The notes under the pieces are model-generated. The model was not told the origin of the DNA. It did not search any database and saw only the letters and a program-made list of their open reading frames with translations. DNA of 64,000 nucleotides, taken from the NCBI RefSeq assembly GCF_036492245.1, contig NZ_AP025286.1:3224001-3288000 (forward strand). The letters run 5' to 3'. The position numbers were made by a program, and so were the translations under genes. The stretch is from Treponema bryantii. Lineage in GTDB: Bacteria > Spirochaetota > Spirochaetia > Treponematales > Treponemataceae. Shown piece after piece: positions 38,437-48,325 of this stretch; the first letter of the stretch is position 1; each line of letters opens with the position of its first letter.

Positions 38437-39471
38437 ATGTCGTTGAATTCAAAAAATAATTCTAAGATTTACACAGCGGCTCTGGTCGGCACAGGGCACA
38501 TTGGTTTTTCTCTTGGTTTTGACAAAAAACGTGAACAGCCTGCTTCTCATACAATGGCCTTATTAGGCAACAAACGCATTAAGTTGATTGCCGCTGCTGA
38601 CACAGACTCGGAACATCTTGCAGATTGGAAGAAATTTGTAAAAGGCGCAGAAACATTTTCTTCCAGCGAAGAGATGTACAACGAAATACCAACTCCCGAC
38701 ATAATTACTGTCGCTGTAAACGAAGACTCTCACATGAAAGAGTGTCTTGCAGCTATTGAGGCAAAACCCCGCCTTATTATTCTGGAAAAACCAGTCGCGC
38801 TAAACAGCATCCAGGCTGCTGAAATTGCTGAAGCCGCAGACAAAGCCGGAGTTCCGGTTATGGTCAACCATGAACGACGCTTTGCTGCAGACTATAATAT
38901 GGCAAAGACTTATCTGAAAAATATTGGGACCTTGCAGTCTGTCCGCGGAGAATTGTATTCAGGCCTGCGTATTTACGGCAAAGAGTTTGAAAACGACGGT
39001 GCCTACAGCCTGCTTCATGACGGAACTCATCTTGTTGATATAATCAGCTGGCTTCTGGATGAAAAACTTTCCAAACCTCTTGTTACTGGAATTTTCAAAG
39101 ATGATAAAGATGTGGTTCGAAACTTCAGCGCACATTTTTCAACTCCATCCTGTGCAGTCGTAACAATCAGTATGAGTGGCCGCAGCCGCTTTTTCAGCTT
39201 TGGTCTTGATATTCTTGGCACAGAGGGCCGAATCTGTCTTGGCAACGGTTATGCCAAATTCTACAGACGCAAGGAATCAAAACTGTACACAGGGTTCTTT
39301 TCACTTTCGAAAGACAGGAGCATTCATCTCCCTAAGAAAACCGGATACTTTTCAAATATGATTCAGAATGCAGTTGATTTTCTGGATAAAAAAGAAAAGC
39401 TGCTAAGTTCTCTATCTGCAGCGATTGAAGACCTGAAGGTTCTTGAAGAGATAAAAGCGAAATTTATTTAA
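38437..39471 (+). CDS. Gfo/Idh/MocA family oxidoreductase
   Basis: 344 residues. The Rossmann start YTAALVGTGHIGFSLGF binds NAD(P); IILEKPVALNSIQAAEIAEA carries the conserved EKP Lys; the C-terminal domain follows (ALNHERRF-type stretch VMVNHERRFAADYN, later SLLHDGTHLVDIISWLL with the conserved His). Substrate probably a sugar or cyclitol derivative. The gene composition is clearly that of the core chromosome. Confidence 0.88.
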   Translation: MSLNSKNNSKIYTAALVGTGHIGFSLGFDKKREQPASHTMALLGNKRIKLIAAADTDSEHLADWKKFVKGAETFSSSEEMYNEIPTPDIITVAVNEDSHMKECLAAIEAKPRLIILEKPVALNSIQAAEIAEAADKAGVPVMVNHERRFAADYNMAKTYLKNIGTLQSVRGELYSGLRIYGKEFENDGAYSLLHDGTHLVDIISWLLDEKLSKPLVTGIFKDDKDVVRNFSAHFSTPSCAVVTISMSGRSRFFSFGLDILGTEGRICLGNGYAKFYRRKESKLYTGFFSLSKDRSIHLPKKTGYFSNMIQNAVDFLDKKEKLLSSLSAAIEDLKVLEEIKAKFI

Positions 39472-39514
39472 TCTTAATTTACAGTGTCTTAATAACAAAA
39501 GGAGTTCACTTTAT

Positions 39515-40765
39515 ATGAAAAAAGTATCAAAAATCATCTGTATCATTTTAAGTTCAATTCTGGCGCTGGTTCTGATTACTGCAGTAGTATTTAGTATTAT
39601 CTTTAGAAATGAAATATCTGCTATTTCATCTATCAAAGTTCTTAAGCCACGCGTAGAAAATTCTCTGCAATGTGGAATCTACGAAATGTCGTTTAATGGT
39701 GATTATTATTTTGATGATTACCTTGCTCAGGGCGGTGCAAAAAATGACAGAGAGCTACTGGATTTCATTATGAATAAAATGACAAAGGGGCTTTTGAAGC
39801 TTAAAATCAAAACTTCAAAAATCGGCTGTTCTTCTTTTACTGCACGTAAGCCAAACGGAGAACATCTTTTTGCCAGAAATTATGATCTTTATTCTACAAA
39901 TACATGTATTGTCCGGATTAAAGGTAACAAAAATCGTCATGCTTCAATTTCAACTGTAGACCTTTCTTTTATAAATATTCCGGCCTATAAAAATGTAAAT
40001 AATCTTATTTCAAAAGCTTACTGCCTCGCTGCTCCTTATGCCCCTCTCGACGGAATAAATGACGCCGGTGTAAGTTGTGGAATTTACATGACCTATCAGG
40101 GAGATGGTAGAAATGTCATTGCTACAGATCAGAATACAGATCTTCCTGATTTTTCTCCAACTACTTTTATCAGAATGATTCTGGATTATGCAGATTCCCT
40201 GGAAGAAGCTATAGATTTTGCAAAAGCTTATGATATGCACGATTCAGCCGGAACTTCATTTCACATAATGATTACAGACCGCTCTGGAAGAAGTGCGATT
40301 CTAGAATGGGTATACGGCAAAAACGGTTCTGATAATAAAGGGGCCTTAAGAAAACTTGTCGTTACTTATAATGATGCTGATGAGCATATTGGTCCTCACG
40401 AAGCAGAATCGGATTTTCAGTGGGTTACAAACTTTATCATTCAACCAGGCTACTACCAGGAATACAGTACAAAAACTCTGGTAGGCTGGGACCGCTACAA
40501 TATTCTGTATGACGAACTTTCCAAAACAGACGCTATTATTGAAGATGAAATGTCTGCAATGAAGATTCTGCAGAAAATTGCTCAGCGAACTATACGCCCA
40601 AACCGCAAAGCTGACGATTATATTCTGACAATCCACAGTGTAATCTATAATCTCGACAATCTTACAACTCTTTGGTGCGGAAACGAGCAGTACACTGATA
40701 CAAACGGAATGTTTAAATATAAGTTTGATAAAAATAAAAACTGTTTTATACGGGATTTATTATAA
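39515..40765 (+). CDS. Ntn-type linear amide hydrolase, membrane-anchored
   Basis: 416 residues. N-terminal membrane segment (about 8-30). IGCSSFTARKPNGEHLFARN, then YDLYS, has the Cys nucleophile and Arg-Asn-Tyr-Asp pattern of choloylglycine/penicillin V acylase or C45-type hydrolases; GINDAGVSCGIYMTYQG and the late YNLDNLTTLWCGN also fit. Acts on an amide bond outside the cytoplasm; substrate unknown. Shine-Dalgarno AAGGAG. Confidence 0.82.
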   Translation: MKKVSKIICIILSSILALVLITAVVFSIIFRNEISAISSIKVLKPRVENSLQCGIYEMSFNGDYYFDDYLAQGGAKNDRELLDFIMNKMTKGLLKLKIKTSKIGCSSFTARKPNGEHLFARNYDLYSTNTCIVRIKGNKNRHASISTVDLSFINIPAYKNVNNLISKAYCLAAPYAPLDGINDAGVSCGIYMTYQGDGRNVIATDQNTDLPDFSPTTFIRMILDYADSLEEAIDFAKAYDMHDSAGTSFHIMITDRSGRSAILEWVYGKNGSDNKGALRKLVVTYNDADEHIGPHEAESDFQWVTNFIIQPGYYQEYSTKTLVGWDRYNILYDELSKTDAIIEDEMSAMKILQKIAQRTIRPNRKADDYILTIHSVIYNLDNLTTLWCGNEQYTDTNGMFKYKFDKNKNCFIRDLL

Positions 40766-40775
40766 AAGGAATATG

Positions 40776-40860
40776 AATGGGGGCGTTACGGGGGCGAAGC
40801 CCCCGTTAGAAAGGGTAGGCCGCAACGAAGTGCGGACGAAGGGGAAGACTTTCCCCTCCT
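40776..40860 (+). repeat. GC-rich intergenic repeat, copy 1
   Basis: Contains CGGGGGC-GAA-GCCCCCG, AAGGGTAGG, and GGGGAA-GACT-TTCCCC. The same chain of motifs occurs inverted at 46650-46745. It sits between the convergent amidase gene and HlyIII gene, and the last hairpin may also stop transcription. Confidence 0.7.
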
Positions 40861-40873
40861 TCTGTTTTATGAT

Positions 40874-41776
40874 TTATGCTCCGAGGAAGAACAACGAGAA
40901 GAAAATATATACGCTGCCGAACAGCATTATGATGTTGCTGAGGAGGTGCATGAACTTGATTTTCTTGAGATTGTAGAAAATGATTCCTATGAGATAGAAA
41001 ACTGCTCCGAGAACGAGCATGCTGAAGCTCTTTGCTGAAAGAACTTCGAAAAGATTTTTTGCTACGAAGAGTCCTGAGAAACCTGCGAGAATGTAAAGTG
41101 CTACGTTCAATTTGTCATATTTTTCGCCGGCAATTGAGTAGAAAAGGATTCCGATAAATACAAGGCCCCATACGATTCCGAAAAGAATCCAGCCTATTTC
41201 TCCCTGAATCTTTGTAATTGTATATGCACTGTAGCCAAAGCCTATGATGAGGAATGAGAAAACATGAGAAAGGCGGTTGAATACCTGTTTTGCTGTGATG
41301 TTTGTAAGTGCATGCTGAAGTACTGAACTGAGGTACATCAGAATCATTGATGCTCCGAAAAGCGAATAGAAAACTGTTGTAATATTTACAAAGCTATCAA
41401 GCTGACCTACTGCGATTGTATCCAGAATTGCTGTTGCAGCAATAAAAAGCATTACGCCAATTCCCTGAACGATTGAACTTCCGATTTCCTCGCCTACTGT
41501 TAAACGGCGTGATTTCTTTGCGAGCTCCAGAAGACGTTTTTCATTTGCAATGCGTTTTTCTGCACGCTTCATGGCACGTTCTGTTTTTGCATATTCTGCA
41601 GCTGCATATTTTGCCTTAAGACGCTCTGGATCTTCTGCGTACTGAATATTTATCTGCTGAACGGCGTTTTCGTAATCAATTTTAAGCTGCTTAAGTCTTG
41701 AACGTTTTTTTGACTTAAGAGATTTTAATGTAGATTTTCTGACTGCTTTTTGTGCAATTTCATCTTGTCTGGACAT
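40874..41776 (-). CDS. HlyIII/YqfA-family membrane protein with coiled-coil N-terminus
   Basis: 300 residues. The first about 90 are charged and helical (LKQLKIDYENAVQQINIQYA, then RAMKRAEKRIANEKRLLELA), an extension not usual in the family. From VGEEIGSSIVQGIGVMLFIA on there are seven membrane segments with the family His positions (SSVLQHAL, RLSHVFSFLIIG, FMHLLSN). Members relate to PAQR receptors and are called hemolysin III, though the true role is unclear. Confidence 0.83.
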   Translation of the reverse strand: MSRQDEIAQKAVRKSTLKSLKSKKRSRLKQLKIDYENAVQQINIQYAEDPERLKAKYAAAEYAKTERAMKRAEKRIANEKRLLELAKKSRRLTVGEEIGSSIVQGIGVMLFIAATAILDTIAVGQLDSFVNITTVFYSLFGASMILMYLSSVLQHALTNITAKQVFNRLSHVFSFLIIGFGYSAYTITKIQGEIGWILFGIVWGLVFIGILFYSIAGEKYDKLNVALYILAGFSGLFVAKNLFEVLSAKSFSMLVLGAVFYLIGIIFYNLKKIKFMHLLSNIIMLFGSVYIFFSLFFLGA

Positions 41777-41798
41777 AGTGTTACCTCACTTTTATATT

Positions 41799-41826
41799 AT
41801 TATAACATTATGACACTTTTTGTCAA
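41799..41826 (-). promoter_or_regulatory. Promoter of the HlyIII-family gene
   Basis: On the minus strand TTGACA (41821-41826), a 16-bp spacer and TATAAT (41799-41804) with TG before it. TGACA-CTTTT-TGTCA (41811-41825) is an inverted repeat overlapping the spacer and might be an operator. Confidence 0.75.
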
Positions 41827-41863
41827 TTTTGTCATGAATATAATTCTGATATTTATATAATCA

Positions 41864-42646
41864 CTATTTACTAAGCTCATATAACAGCACGCCTGCTGCA
41901 ACAGAAACGTTTAAGCTGTCGATTTTTCCGCAGGTTGGAATTGAAACTATGGTGTCGCACTGTTTTTCCAGAAGCTGTGCTATTCCTGTTCCTTCACTGC
42001 CCATTATAATTACTGATTTTGGAGCGAACTCTATTTTACGGCAGTTTTCTCCACCAGCATCGGCTCCATAAATCCAGAAACCTGCATTTTTGAACTGTTC
42101 TGCAGTACGAACAAGGTTATTTACGATTGCTACAGGCACCCAGGCACTGGCTCCAGCACTTGTACGGCCTATTACTTCGTTTCCAGCTATATCACTGGCA
42201 CTATTGTGTTCTGGAAGTACAACAAGAGCTGCTCCAAACTGGTCACAGCATCGGATAATTGCACCTACATTATGAGGATCTGTAACACTGTCCAGAATAA
42301 CAACAATAAGGCGGTTTTTATTCTCTGGAAGGTCGCCGCTATGGGTTTTTATCCAGGAATCAAAATCTACTATATTGGCGGTTTGTTTTTCGCCGCCTTC
42401 GATTTCCATTACAAGACCACGATGGTCGCGCAGGGGTTCATCGAGACCAGCTACAAGAGTATCGAGTTTTTTGTCATCTGACTGAATTACAGGAATTCCT
42501 GCTTCTTTTGCAGAAGCAAGAATTTTCTTAACGCGCGGACCTGGCTTGCTGTAATAAAGCTTAAGCCCGGCAGGAGCAGATGTTTTGTCCTTACCCTTTG
42601 ATGCGCGAATTTTTTCTTCTATCGAATGAAAGCCTGTTACTACCAT
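41864..42646 (-). CDS. rlmB: RlmB-type rRNA 2'-O-methyltransferase (SpoU/TrmH family)
   Basis: 260 residues. The N-terminal substrate-binding domain (TGFHSIEEKI) is followed by the SPOUT domain: VILDSVTDPHNVGAIIRCCD (motif 1 with N and R), VIIMGSEGTGIAQLL (motif 2) and SIPTCGKIDSLNVSVAAGVL (motif 3, SAM knot). The family methylates 23S rRNA G2251 or a similar site with SAM. Same strand as the YchJ-like gene 15 bp upstream, likely one operon. Confidence 0.88.
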   Translation of the reverse strand: MVVTGFHSIEEKIRASKGKDKTSAPAGLKLYYSKPGPRVKKILASAKEAGIPVIQSDDKKLDTLVAGLDEPLRDHRGLVMEIEGGEKQTANIVDFDSWIKTHSGDLPENKNRLIVVILDSVTDPHNVGAIIRCCDQFGAALVVLPEHNSASDIAGNEVIGRTSAGASAWVPVAIVNNLVRTAEQFKNAGFWIYGADAGGENCRKIEFAPKSVIIMGSEGTGIAQLLEKQCDTIVSIPTCGKIDSLNVSVAAGVLLYELSK

Positions 42647-42661
42647 ACGTCTACAAAAGTA

Positions 42662-43159
42662 CTAGCGGCCGCAGCACTGCTTATATTTCTTACCACTTCC
42701 GCAAGGACATGGATCATTACGTCCAACCTTTGCACCAACACGCTTTACTGTTGTAGGAATTACATTTCCTGCAACATATTTCCAGTCATCTCCAACTTTC
42801 TTGAAAAGAGAAATTTCGTGATGAACATCGTGCATATTGTGAAGTGTATAATCTGCTTCGAATTCTACAATCTGCTCGTCTTCTTTTTCACCGTTTTCTG
42901 TACGAAGAATTTTAAGTCCGTTCCACTGTGACTGTTTGCTCCATTCTTCTGTTGCCTGGCGGTCGATTTCGCCGATTCCTTCACCTTCTTCACAAGAATT
43001 GATGATGTAATCAATTTCGTGCTTTACATAAGAAGTGTAGCGTGCACGCATACATGCTTCTGCACTTGGAGCTTTTGTTTTTCCTTTGATAATTGGTTCA
43101 CAGCATTCGCTGTATGTTTTGCCCGAACCACATGGGCATAATTCGTTATTAGTACTCAT
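42662..43159 (-). CDS. YchJ-like SEC-C motif protein
   Basis: 165 residues with a Cys-rich zinc motif at each end ([18 protein letters not shown] and [16 protein letters not shown]) and a YchJ-type middle domain ([29 protein letters not shown]). SEC-C motifs bind zinc and often contact the SecB/ribosome machinery; the role of YchJ is unknown. First gene of the operon with rlmB. Confidence 0.88.
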   Translation of the reverse strand: MSTNNELCPCGSGKTYSECCEPIIKGKTKAPSAEACMRARYTSYVKHEIDYIINSCEEGEGIGEIDRQATEEWSKQSQWNGLKILRTENGEKEDEQIVEFEADYTLHNMHDVHHEISLFKKVGDDWKYVAGNVIPTTVKRVGAKVGRNDPCPCGSGKKYKQCCGR

Positions 43160-43233
43160 GATGATTATTTTAATGATTTAATTCTTCTAGGGCAACAGTA
43201 CACATTGAGAACTAAATTGATTATAATCCTCGT

Positions 43234-44808
43234 ATGTGCAAAAACTTTATAACTGTTCAGAACTGTAGAATTGAAAATAACCGTGACGTACTTATACCTA
43301 ATATCACCTGGAAGCTCAATGAAGGAGAAGTCTGGCTCGTTACCGGTCCAAATGGAAGCGGTAAGGCAGATTTTTTGAATGCGCTGGCAGGAAACTCCGG
43401 ACTTAAAATTACGCCTAATGAAACTCTTTTGAATGGTGACCAGGGGCTTTTTTCCAATATCTTTTCTGATTCTACTGATGTTGTTTCACTGGAACGGGCT
43501 GCACGCCTTATTCAGGAAGAACGCGAAAATGATGAAAGTGATTATCTTGAAGGCGGTGTTGACCATGGCCGTACCGGACGAGTGTTTATTGCACAGGCAC
43601 TTTATCCAGAACTCAAAAAAGGTATGCCGCTGCCGGATGCAGCATTTCATATTGAAAACGAACCTGCTATAAAACTTTGCGGAATCGAGAAGATTCTGGA
43701 CCGCGGCCTCAAATATATGTCTACCGGAGAGATCCGCCGTACACTCTTGGCCCGCGCCCTTGTTTCAGGCAAAAAATTCCTGATTTTAAGTGATCCTTTT
43801 GCGGGGCTGGATGTTCAGAGCCGCACTATTCTTCTGGACTTTTTTGATTCAATTGCACGGAAAAAAGGCTTTCCTCAGCTGATTCTTGGAATGGAACGCT
43901 GGCACGAGATTCCTGATGCAATCACACATGTTCTGGAATTCCGGGATAAAAAGGTTTCTTACTGTGGAGAACGCTCTGGTTATGAAGCTCTTTTACAGGA
44001 ACGTTCAAAACAGGGAGCGGCTGACGAAGAAGAAAAACGTCAGAATTTTAAGGATGGATTTGAGGAGCTGAATACAACAGCTTCCGTCAAAGACCTCGAT
44101 AATCGTGAAGTCCTTGTAGAAATGAACGATGTTAATGTTGGCTGGGATGATCACCAGGTTCTCAGTCACCTTAACTGGAAGCTGGTTCGCGGCGAACACT
44201 GGCTTGTGCGCGGTCCAAACGGAAGCGGAAAAACGACCTTCCTCGAGCTTATTACCGGCGATAATATGCAGGTTTTCAGCAACGATATACGTATTTTTGG
44301 TAACCGCCGTGGTTCAGGCGAAACAATCTGGGATATCAAAAAAAGACTTGGAATTGTTTCTTACAGAATGCATGTTGAATACCGTATGCTCGGCGGAACT
44401 TCCCTGCTGGCAGTAATTATCAGCGGCTTCAGAGACAGTATTGGTTTATATGGAGAAACTCCTACCGACCTTGAAATAGCAACAGCAAAAAAGTGGCTTG
44501 CACTCGGCGGTTTTGAAGGCCGTGAATCAGAAAGTTTTGGTTCCCTCAGTTACGGTGAGCAGAGAGCTATACTTATTCTACGCTCAGCCGTTAAAACTCC
44601 GGAAATTCTTATTCTTGATGAACCTTGCCATGGACTTGATGAACAATATCGTTCAAAAATCCTTCAGCTGATGGAACTCATTGGTAATGGAGGCACAACA
44701 ACAATGCTCCATGTTACACATGACCCTTCCGAGGTTCTCTCATGTGAAAAACATATCCTGGAACTGCATCCAAATGAAGATCCAATGTGGAAAATCATTA
44801 CATTATAA
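43234..44808 (+). CDS. Tandem ABC ATPase, ModF-like
   Basis: 524 residues with two ABC domains and no membrane part. Domain 1: Walker A GPNGSGKAD, signature STGEIRRTLL, Walker B FLILSDPFAG, where the usual DE is SD, so hydrolysis there is doubtful. Domain 2: GPNGSGKTTF, LSYGEQRAILI and ILILDEPCHGLD, complete. This matches ModF/PhrA-type soluble ATPases linked with molybdate uptake regulation, though no mod genes are near. Confidence 0.83.
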   Translation: MCKNFITVQNCRIENNRDVLIPNITWKLNEGEVWLVTGPNGSGKADFLNALAGNSGLKITPNETLLNGDQGLFSNIFSDSTDVVSLERAARLIQEERENDESDYLEGGVDHGRTGRVFIAQALYPELKKGMPLPDAAFHIENEPAIKLCGIEKILDRGLKYMSTGEIRRTLLARALVSGKKFLILSDPFAGLDVQSRTILLDFFDSIARKKGFPQLILGMERWHEIPDAITHVLEFRDKKVSYCGERSGYEALLQERSKQGAADEEEKRQNFKDGFEELNTTASVKDLDNREVLVEMNDVNVGWDDHQVLSHLNWKLVRGEHWLVRGPNGSGKTTFLELITGDNMQVFSNDIRIFGNRRGSGETIWDIKKRLGIVSYRMHVEYRMLGGTSLLAVIISGFRDSIGLYGETPTDLEIATAKKWLALGGFEGRESESFGSLSYGEQRAILILRSAVKTPEILILDEPCHGLDEQYRSKILQLMELIGNGGTTTMLHVTHDPSEVLSCEKHILELHPNEDPMWKIITL

Positions 44809-44856
44809 TAAAGAATTATCACAACTTAGAGGCACATACTGCCGATAATCTTTATT

Positions 44857-45939
44857 ATGAAGAAAACAATCAGCTTATTAATTGTCCTCTCAGTTTTTTG
44901 CTGTGCCTGTTCTGCCCGCGGAAAAGCTGATACAGAAATTCCTACAGAAGAGGTTGAATATGCCTACAAAGGCGATGAACCTTCTGTAAATCTGGAAGAA
45001 GAAGAAAAACCTCTTGTTCCCCTTTATACCCTGCGTCAGCCAACCGGAAATCCAGTTCCTTTACGCGAAAGCTGGGGTTACGTAATGCAGAGCCGTCTGG
45101 ATGAATATGATAATTCCATTCCATTAACAGACGTATGCTTTTTCTCAGCCGAAGTAAACTGCTACGGCGAACTTACAGGTATACCAAACAGAAACCGCAT
45201 AAATACAGGAAAGGCACGCTGCCATCTCGTAATCACCTGTGACAGTAAATCACTAACACATTTCATCCTTGAACCGGGAAGCAGTGCAAGAAAGAATCTT
45301 CTTAAAGCAATTGTAAAAGCCGGAGCTCCATACGACGGAGTTCAAATCGATTTCGAGCTTGTACCGGCAAGAGACCGTAAAAACTTTATCACCTTCTGTT
45401 CAGATTTACGTTATATGCTTGGAAAAGCAAAATGGTTCTCTATTTGTGTACCAGCCCGCTTTAAACTTCTTTCCGAAGATATTTATCCTTACACAGAAAT
45501 AGCACAATACTGTGACCGTGTTTTTGTTATGGCCTACGATGAACACTGGTCTGGCGGACGCCCTGGCGCAGTAGCATCAGTTGACTGGTGCCGTAAAGTC
45601 ATGGAATACGCTCAGAAAGCAATTCCACCTAAAAAACTGATTATGGGAATTCCTTTCTATGGAAGAACCTGGGCAAGTGAAACAACAGCAGGTGCGTGGT
45701 ATTTCAGCGGTGCAAACCGAATTATGACAGAGCATAAAGTTCCGGAAGTCACATACGAAAATGATATTCCGACTTTTAAATATACAGCACAGGTAGATGT
45801 AACCGGATATTTTAATGATGCCTATTCCGTAGTCGAACTCTGCCGCCTTTATCAGAATGCCGGTATACAAAAAATGGGATTCTGGAGAATTGGTCAGGAA
45901 GATCCTGCAGTATGGGACTGGATAAAGATTAACAAATAG
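44857..45939 (+). CDS. GH18-family lipoprotein (chitinase-like glycosidase)
   Basis: 360 residues. Lipobox VFCCAC (Cys about 18). The GH18 barrel: YDGVQIDFELV (about 164-174) is the DxxDxDxE-type motif with the catalytic Glu, then VFVMAYDEHWSGGRPGAVAS and KKLIMGIPFYGRTW, and a late MGFWRIGQEDPAVWDW. Probably hydrolyses beta-1,4-GlcNAc links in peptidoglycan or chitin-like glycans at the cell surface; similar to spore cortex-type YdhD/YaaH hydrolases. Confidence 0.87.
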   Translation: MKKTISLLIVLSVFCCACSARGKADTEIPTEEVEYAYKGDEPSVNLEEEEKPLVPLYTLRQPTGNPVPLRESWGYVMQSRLDEYDNSIPLTDVCFFSAEVNCYGELTGIPNRNRINTGKARCHLVITCDSKSLTHFILEPGSSARKNLLKAIVKAGAPYDGVQIDFELVPARDRKNFITFCSDLRYMLGKAKWFSICVPARFKLLSEDIYPYTEIAQYCDRVFVMAYDEHWSGGRPGAVASVDWCRKVMEYAQKAIPPKKLIMGIPFYGRTWASETTAGAWYFSGANRIMTEHKVPEVTYENDIPTFKYTAQVDVTGYFNDAYSVVELCRLYQNAGIQKMGFWRIGQEDPAVWDWIKINK

Positions 45940-45963
45940 AGTGACACTTTTTCTCCTCACATG

Positions 45964-45972
45964 TGTTATAAT
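45964..45972 (+). promoter_or_regulatory. Extended -10 promoter element for the 46040 gene
   Basis: TGT-TATAAT is a consensus extended -10 box at 45964-45972, about 70 bp before the start codon. A -35 box at proper spacing is weak. Confidence 0.55.
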
Positions 45973-46039
45973 AGTGAATACGGAAAAAGCCGGACTTGAA
46001 AAACTTATTTAAGAGCTTTTTCCAGGAGGATAAGACCTT

Positions 46040-46642
46040 ATGAAAAAGATTCTTTCTATTTTATTGATTTTATTTACAGTTTCTGCAGGATTTGCTTTTG
46101 CTAAATCTAACGCTTCAGATCCTTTTGATGATCTTGTTGAAAAACTTTTGAAAGATTTAGATGATGAAGGTGCAACAGTTGCCGTAAAACTGTTCAATTC
46201 TGAATTAAGCAATAACGAACGTAAGAAGATTTCTAAATCTGTTCAGTTCTCACTTTATTGCGCAGATGTTCTTGAAGTAGTTGCAAAATCAACTGATGCC
46301 GACTACATCTGTACAGGAAAAATTGAAGCAGATGGTCCAAATTACATTATCAGCGCAAAACTTGTTGATAACTATGATGATACTGTAATTGGAAAAGCTA
46401 AGCAGAAAGTTCCAAAGGATTATTATGCAGACAAACCAACTGATGTAAAAGTTCAGACAGTAGTTGTTGAAGATTCAGTTGATGCAGACGATATTCTTGG
46501 AGCACTTGTTGTAGGAAGTATTATCGGTGGAGTTTTCCACGCAGCAACAACACCTCCACGACCTGTAGTGGTAAGACCTTCCAGACCATCAAAGCCATCA
46601 AGACCAAAGCGTCCTGCTAAGGCTCGTCCTAACAGACCGTAA
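46040..46642 (+). CDS. Exported protein with basic proline-rich tail
   Basis: 200 residues, signal peptide about 1-21 (SAGFAFA). Middle part DPFDDLVEKLLKDLDDEGAT, later DADYICTGKIEADGPNYIIS, recalls the CsgG/FlgO/LpoB-like periplasmic fold that senses or reports; then a glycine/valine-rich hydrophobic stretch (DDILGALVVGSIIGGVF) and a tail of RPSRPSKPSRPKRPAKAR type. Function unknown. Shine-Dalgarno AGGAGG. Confidence 0.7.
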   Translation: MKKILSILLILFTVSAGFAFAKSNASDPFDDLVEKLLKDLDDEGATVAVKLFNSELSNNERKKISKSVQFSLYCADVLEVVAKSTDADYICTGKIEADGPNYIISAKLVDNYDDTVIGKAKQKVPKDYYADKPTDVKVQTVVVEDSVDADDILGALVVGSIIGGVFHAATTPPRPVVVRPSRPSKPSRPKRPAKARPNRP

Positions 46643-46649
46643 ATTTACA

Positions 46650-46745
46650 GGATAAGAGGGGGATGCCTCCCCCTCGCTTCAGCCCGCTCAGCGGTCTTCC
46701 GCTACCCCTTCTGCGGGGGACACCCCCGCAACGCCCCCCGTTTTA
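46650..46745 (+). repeat. GC-rich intergenic repeat, copy 2 (inverted)
   Basis: AGGGGGA-TGC-CTCCCCCT, an AGCGG...CCGCT stem and GCGGGGG-ACA-CCCCCGC, followed by AACGCCCCCCG. Reverse-complemented it follows the order of copy 1 at 40776-40860. Confidence 0.7.
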
Positions 46746-46823
46746 CAACTAATTTTCCTACCTTGCCCCCATTAACAGTTTTCATTAAAATACTTAACAA
46801 TCACCTTAAATCAGGAGCTTAAT

Positions 46824-48185
46824 ATGATTTTTTCACCAGTAGAGATTCAGGAAACAGTTAATATGTTTATGCGACAGAAGCTGGATATCCGCTGTATTAC
46901 AATGGGTATTTCACTTTTGGATTGTGCTGATTCAGACAGCAAACGAGCCTGCGACAAGATTTACGACAAAATTATGAAAAAGGCCGGGAATCTCGTAAAA
47001 ACTGGTCAGGATATTGAAAAGGAGTTCGGTGTACCAATCATCAACAAGCGTATTTCCGTAACTCCAATTGCCCTGGTTGCCGGTGCAAGTGAAGCTAAAA
47101 ACTACGTTCCATATATTAAAACCCTCGACCGCTGTGCTCACGAGCTCGGCGTAAACTTTATCGGTGGTTTTTCTGCCCTCGTTCAGAAAGGAATTACTCC
47201 TGCTGACCGCATCCTCATCGACTCAATTCCAGAAGCCCTTGCTTCAACTGATTTTGTATGTTCATCTGTAAACGTTGGATCAACAAAATCTGGTATCAAT
47301 ATGGATGCCGTAAAGCTGATGGGTGAAACAATCGTAAAAACTGCAGAGGTTTCTAAAAACTGCGAAGTAAACGGCTGTGCAAAGCTCGTTGTATTCTGCA
47401 ATGCACCGGAAGATAACCCGTTTATGGCAGGTGCATTCCATGGTCCTGGAGAAGCTGATTGTGTAATCAACGTTGGTGTATCTGGTCCTGGAGTTATCCT
47501 TGCAGCAGCAAAGGAATATAAAGGTCAGCCAATCAACGTACTCGCTGATGGTATTAAAAAGATGGCCTTTAAGATTACCCGTATGGGTCAGCTTGTAGGT
47601 AGTGAAGCCGCTAAACGTCTTGGCGTTCAGTTTGGTATTCTGGATTTAAGTCTTGCTCCTACTCCTGCAGTCGGCGACTCAGTTGCCCGCATCCTTGAAG
47701 AAATCGGTCTTGATGGTTGTGGTGCTCCTGGAACTACTGCTGCCCTCGCAATGCTTACTGACATGGTAAAGAAAGGCGGTGTTATGGCTTCTACAAACGT
47801 CGGCGGACTTTCAGGTGCCTTTATTCCTGTTTCAGAAGACGAAGGTATGATTGAAGCTGCAAAGAACGGTTCTATCTGCCTTGAAAAACTTGAAGCTATG
47901 ACTACAGTATGTTCTGTAGGTCTTGATATGATTGCCATTCCTGGTGATACTCCTGCTACAACAATCTCTGGTATTCTCGCTGATGAATTTGCAATCGGTA
48001 TGGTAAACAATAAAACTACAGCATGCCGCCTTATTCCTGCTCCTGGCAAAAAGGCAGGTGAATGGGTTGAGTTCGGCGGCCTTCTCGGAGGCTGCCCTGT
48101 AATGCCTGTAAGCAAGTTCGGCTGTGCAGACTTTATCAACCGCGGCGGCCGTATCCCGGCTCCAATCCACAGCTTCAGAAACTAG
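46824..48185 (+). CDS. PFL family protein (UPF0210)
   Basis: 453 residues, the usual family length. The start [20 protein letters not shown], then GISLLDC, and blocks such as [44 protein letters not shown] and [19 protein letters not shown] are the conserved core of UPF0210/DUF711. Structurally related to pyruvate formate-lyase-like barrels, but the reaction is unknown; usually next to an ACT-domain gene, which is absent here. Shine-Dalgarno AGGAG. Confidence 0.9.
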   Translation: MIFSPVEIQETVNMFMRQKLDIRCITMGISLLDCADSDSKRACDKIYDKIMKKAGNLVKTGQDIEKEFGVPIINKRISVTPIALVAGASEAKNYVPYIKTLDRCAHELGVNFIGGFSALVQKGITPADRILIDSIPEALASTDFVCSSVNVGSTKSGINMDAVKLMGETIVKTAEVSKNCEVNGCAKLVVFCNAPEDNPFMAGAFHGPGEADCVINVGVSGPGVILAAAKEYKGQPINVLADGIKKMAFKITRMGQLVGSEAAKRLGVQFGILDLSLAPTPAVGDSVARILEEIGLDGCGAPGTTAALAMLTDMVKKGGVMASTNVGGLSGAFIPVSEDEGMIEAAKNGSICLEKLEAMTTVCSVGLDMIAIPGDTPATTISGILADEFAIGMVNNKTTACRLIPAPGKKAGEWVEFGGLLGGCPVMPVSKFGCADFINRGGRIPAPIHSFRN

Positions 48186-48193
48186 GAGGCCTT

Positions 48194-48325
48194 ATGAAAA
48201 AGCTGCTGATTGCAATTGCCTTCGCAATGGTTTTAATGGCTGGCTGTTCCTCAGTTTCTGTAACTCATGAAGACGGTTCTCATACCGTTCTTTATCCGGA
48301 CGGCACTCTGGAGCATATCAATTGA
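48194..48325 (+). CDS. Tiny lipoprotein (43 residues)
   Basis: ATG 48194 eight bases after AGGAGG. MKKLLIAIAFAMVLMAGCSS is a textbook lipoprotein signal peptide with lipobox LMAGC; only about 25 residues follow (VSVTHEDGSHTVLYPDGTLE and HIN). The stop overlaps the TTG start of the next gene by four bases, so they are coupled. Too short for automatic detection at usual cut-offs. Confidence 0.8.
   Translation: MKKLLIAIAFAMVLMAGCSSVSVTHEDGSHTVLYPDGTLEHIN

Noticed and set aside
42206-42931. Plus-strand ORFs opposite rlmB and the YchJ-like gene
   Set aside because: Shadows of well-supported minus-strand genes.
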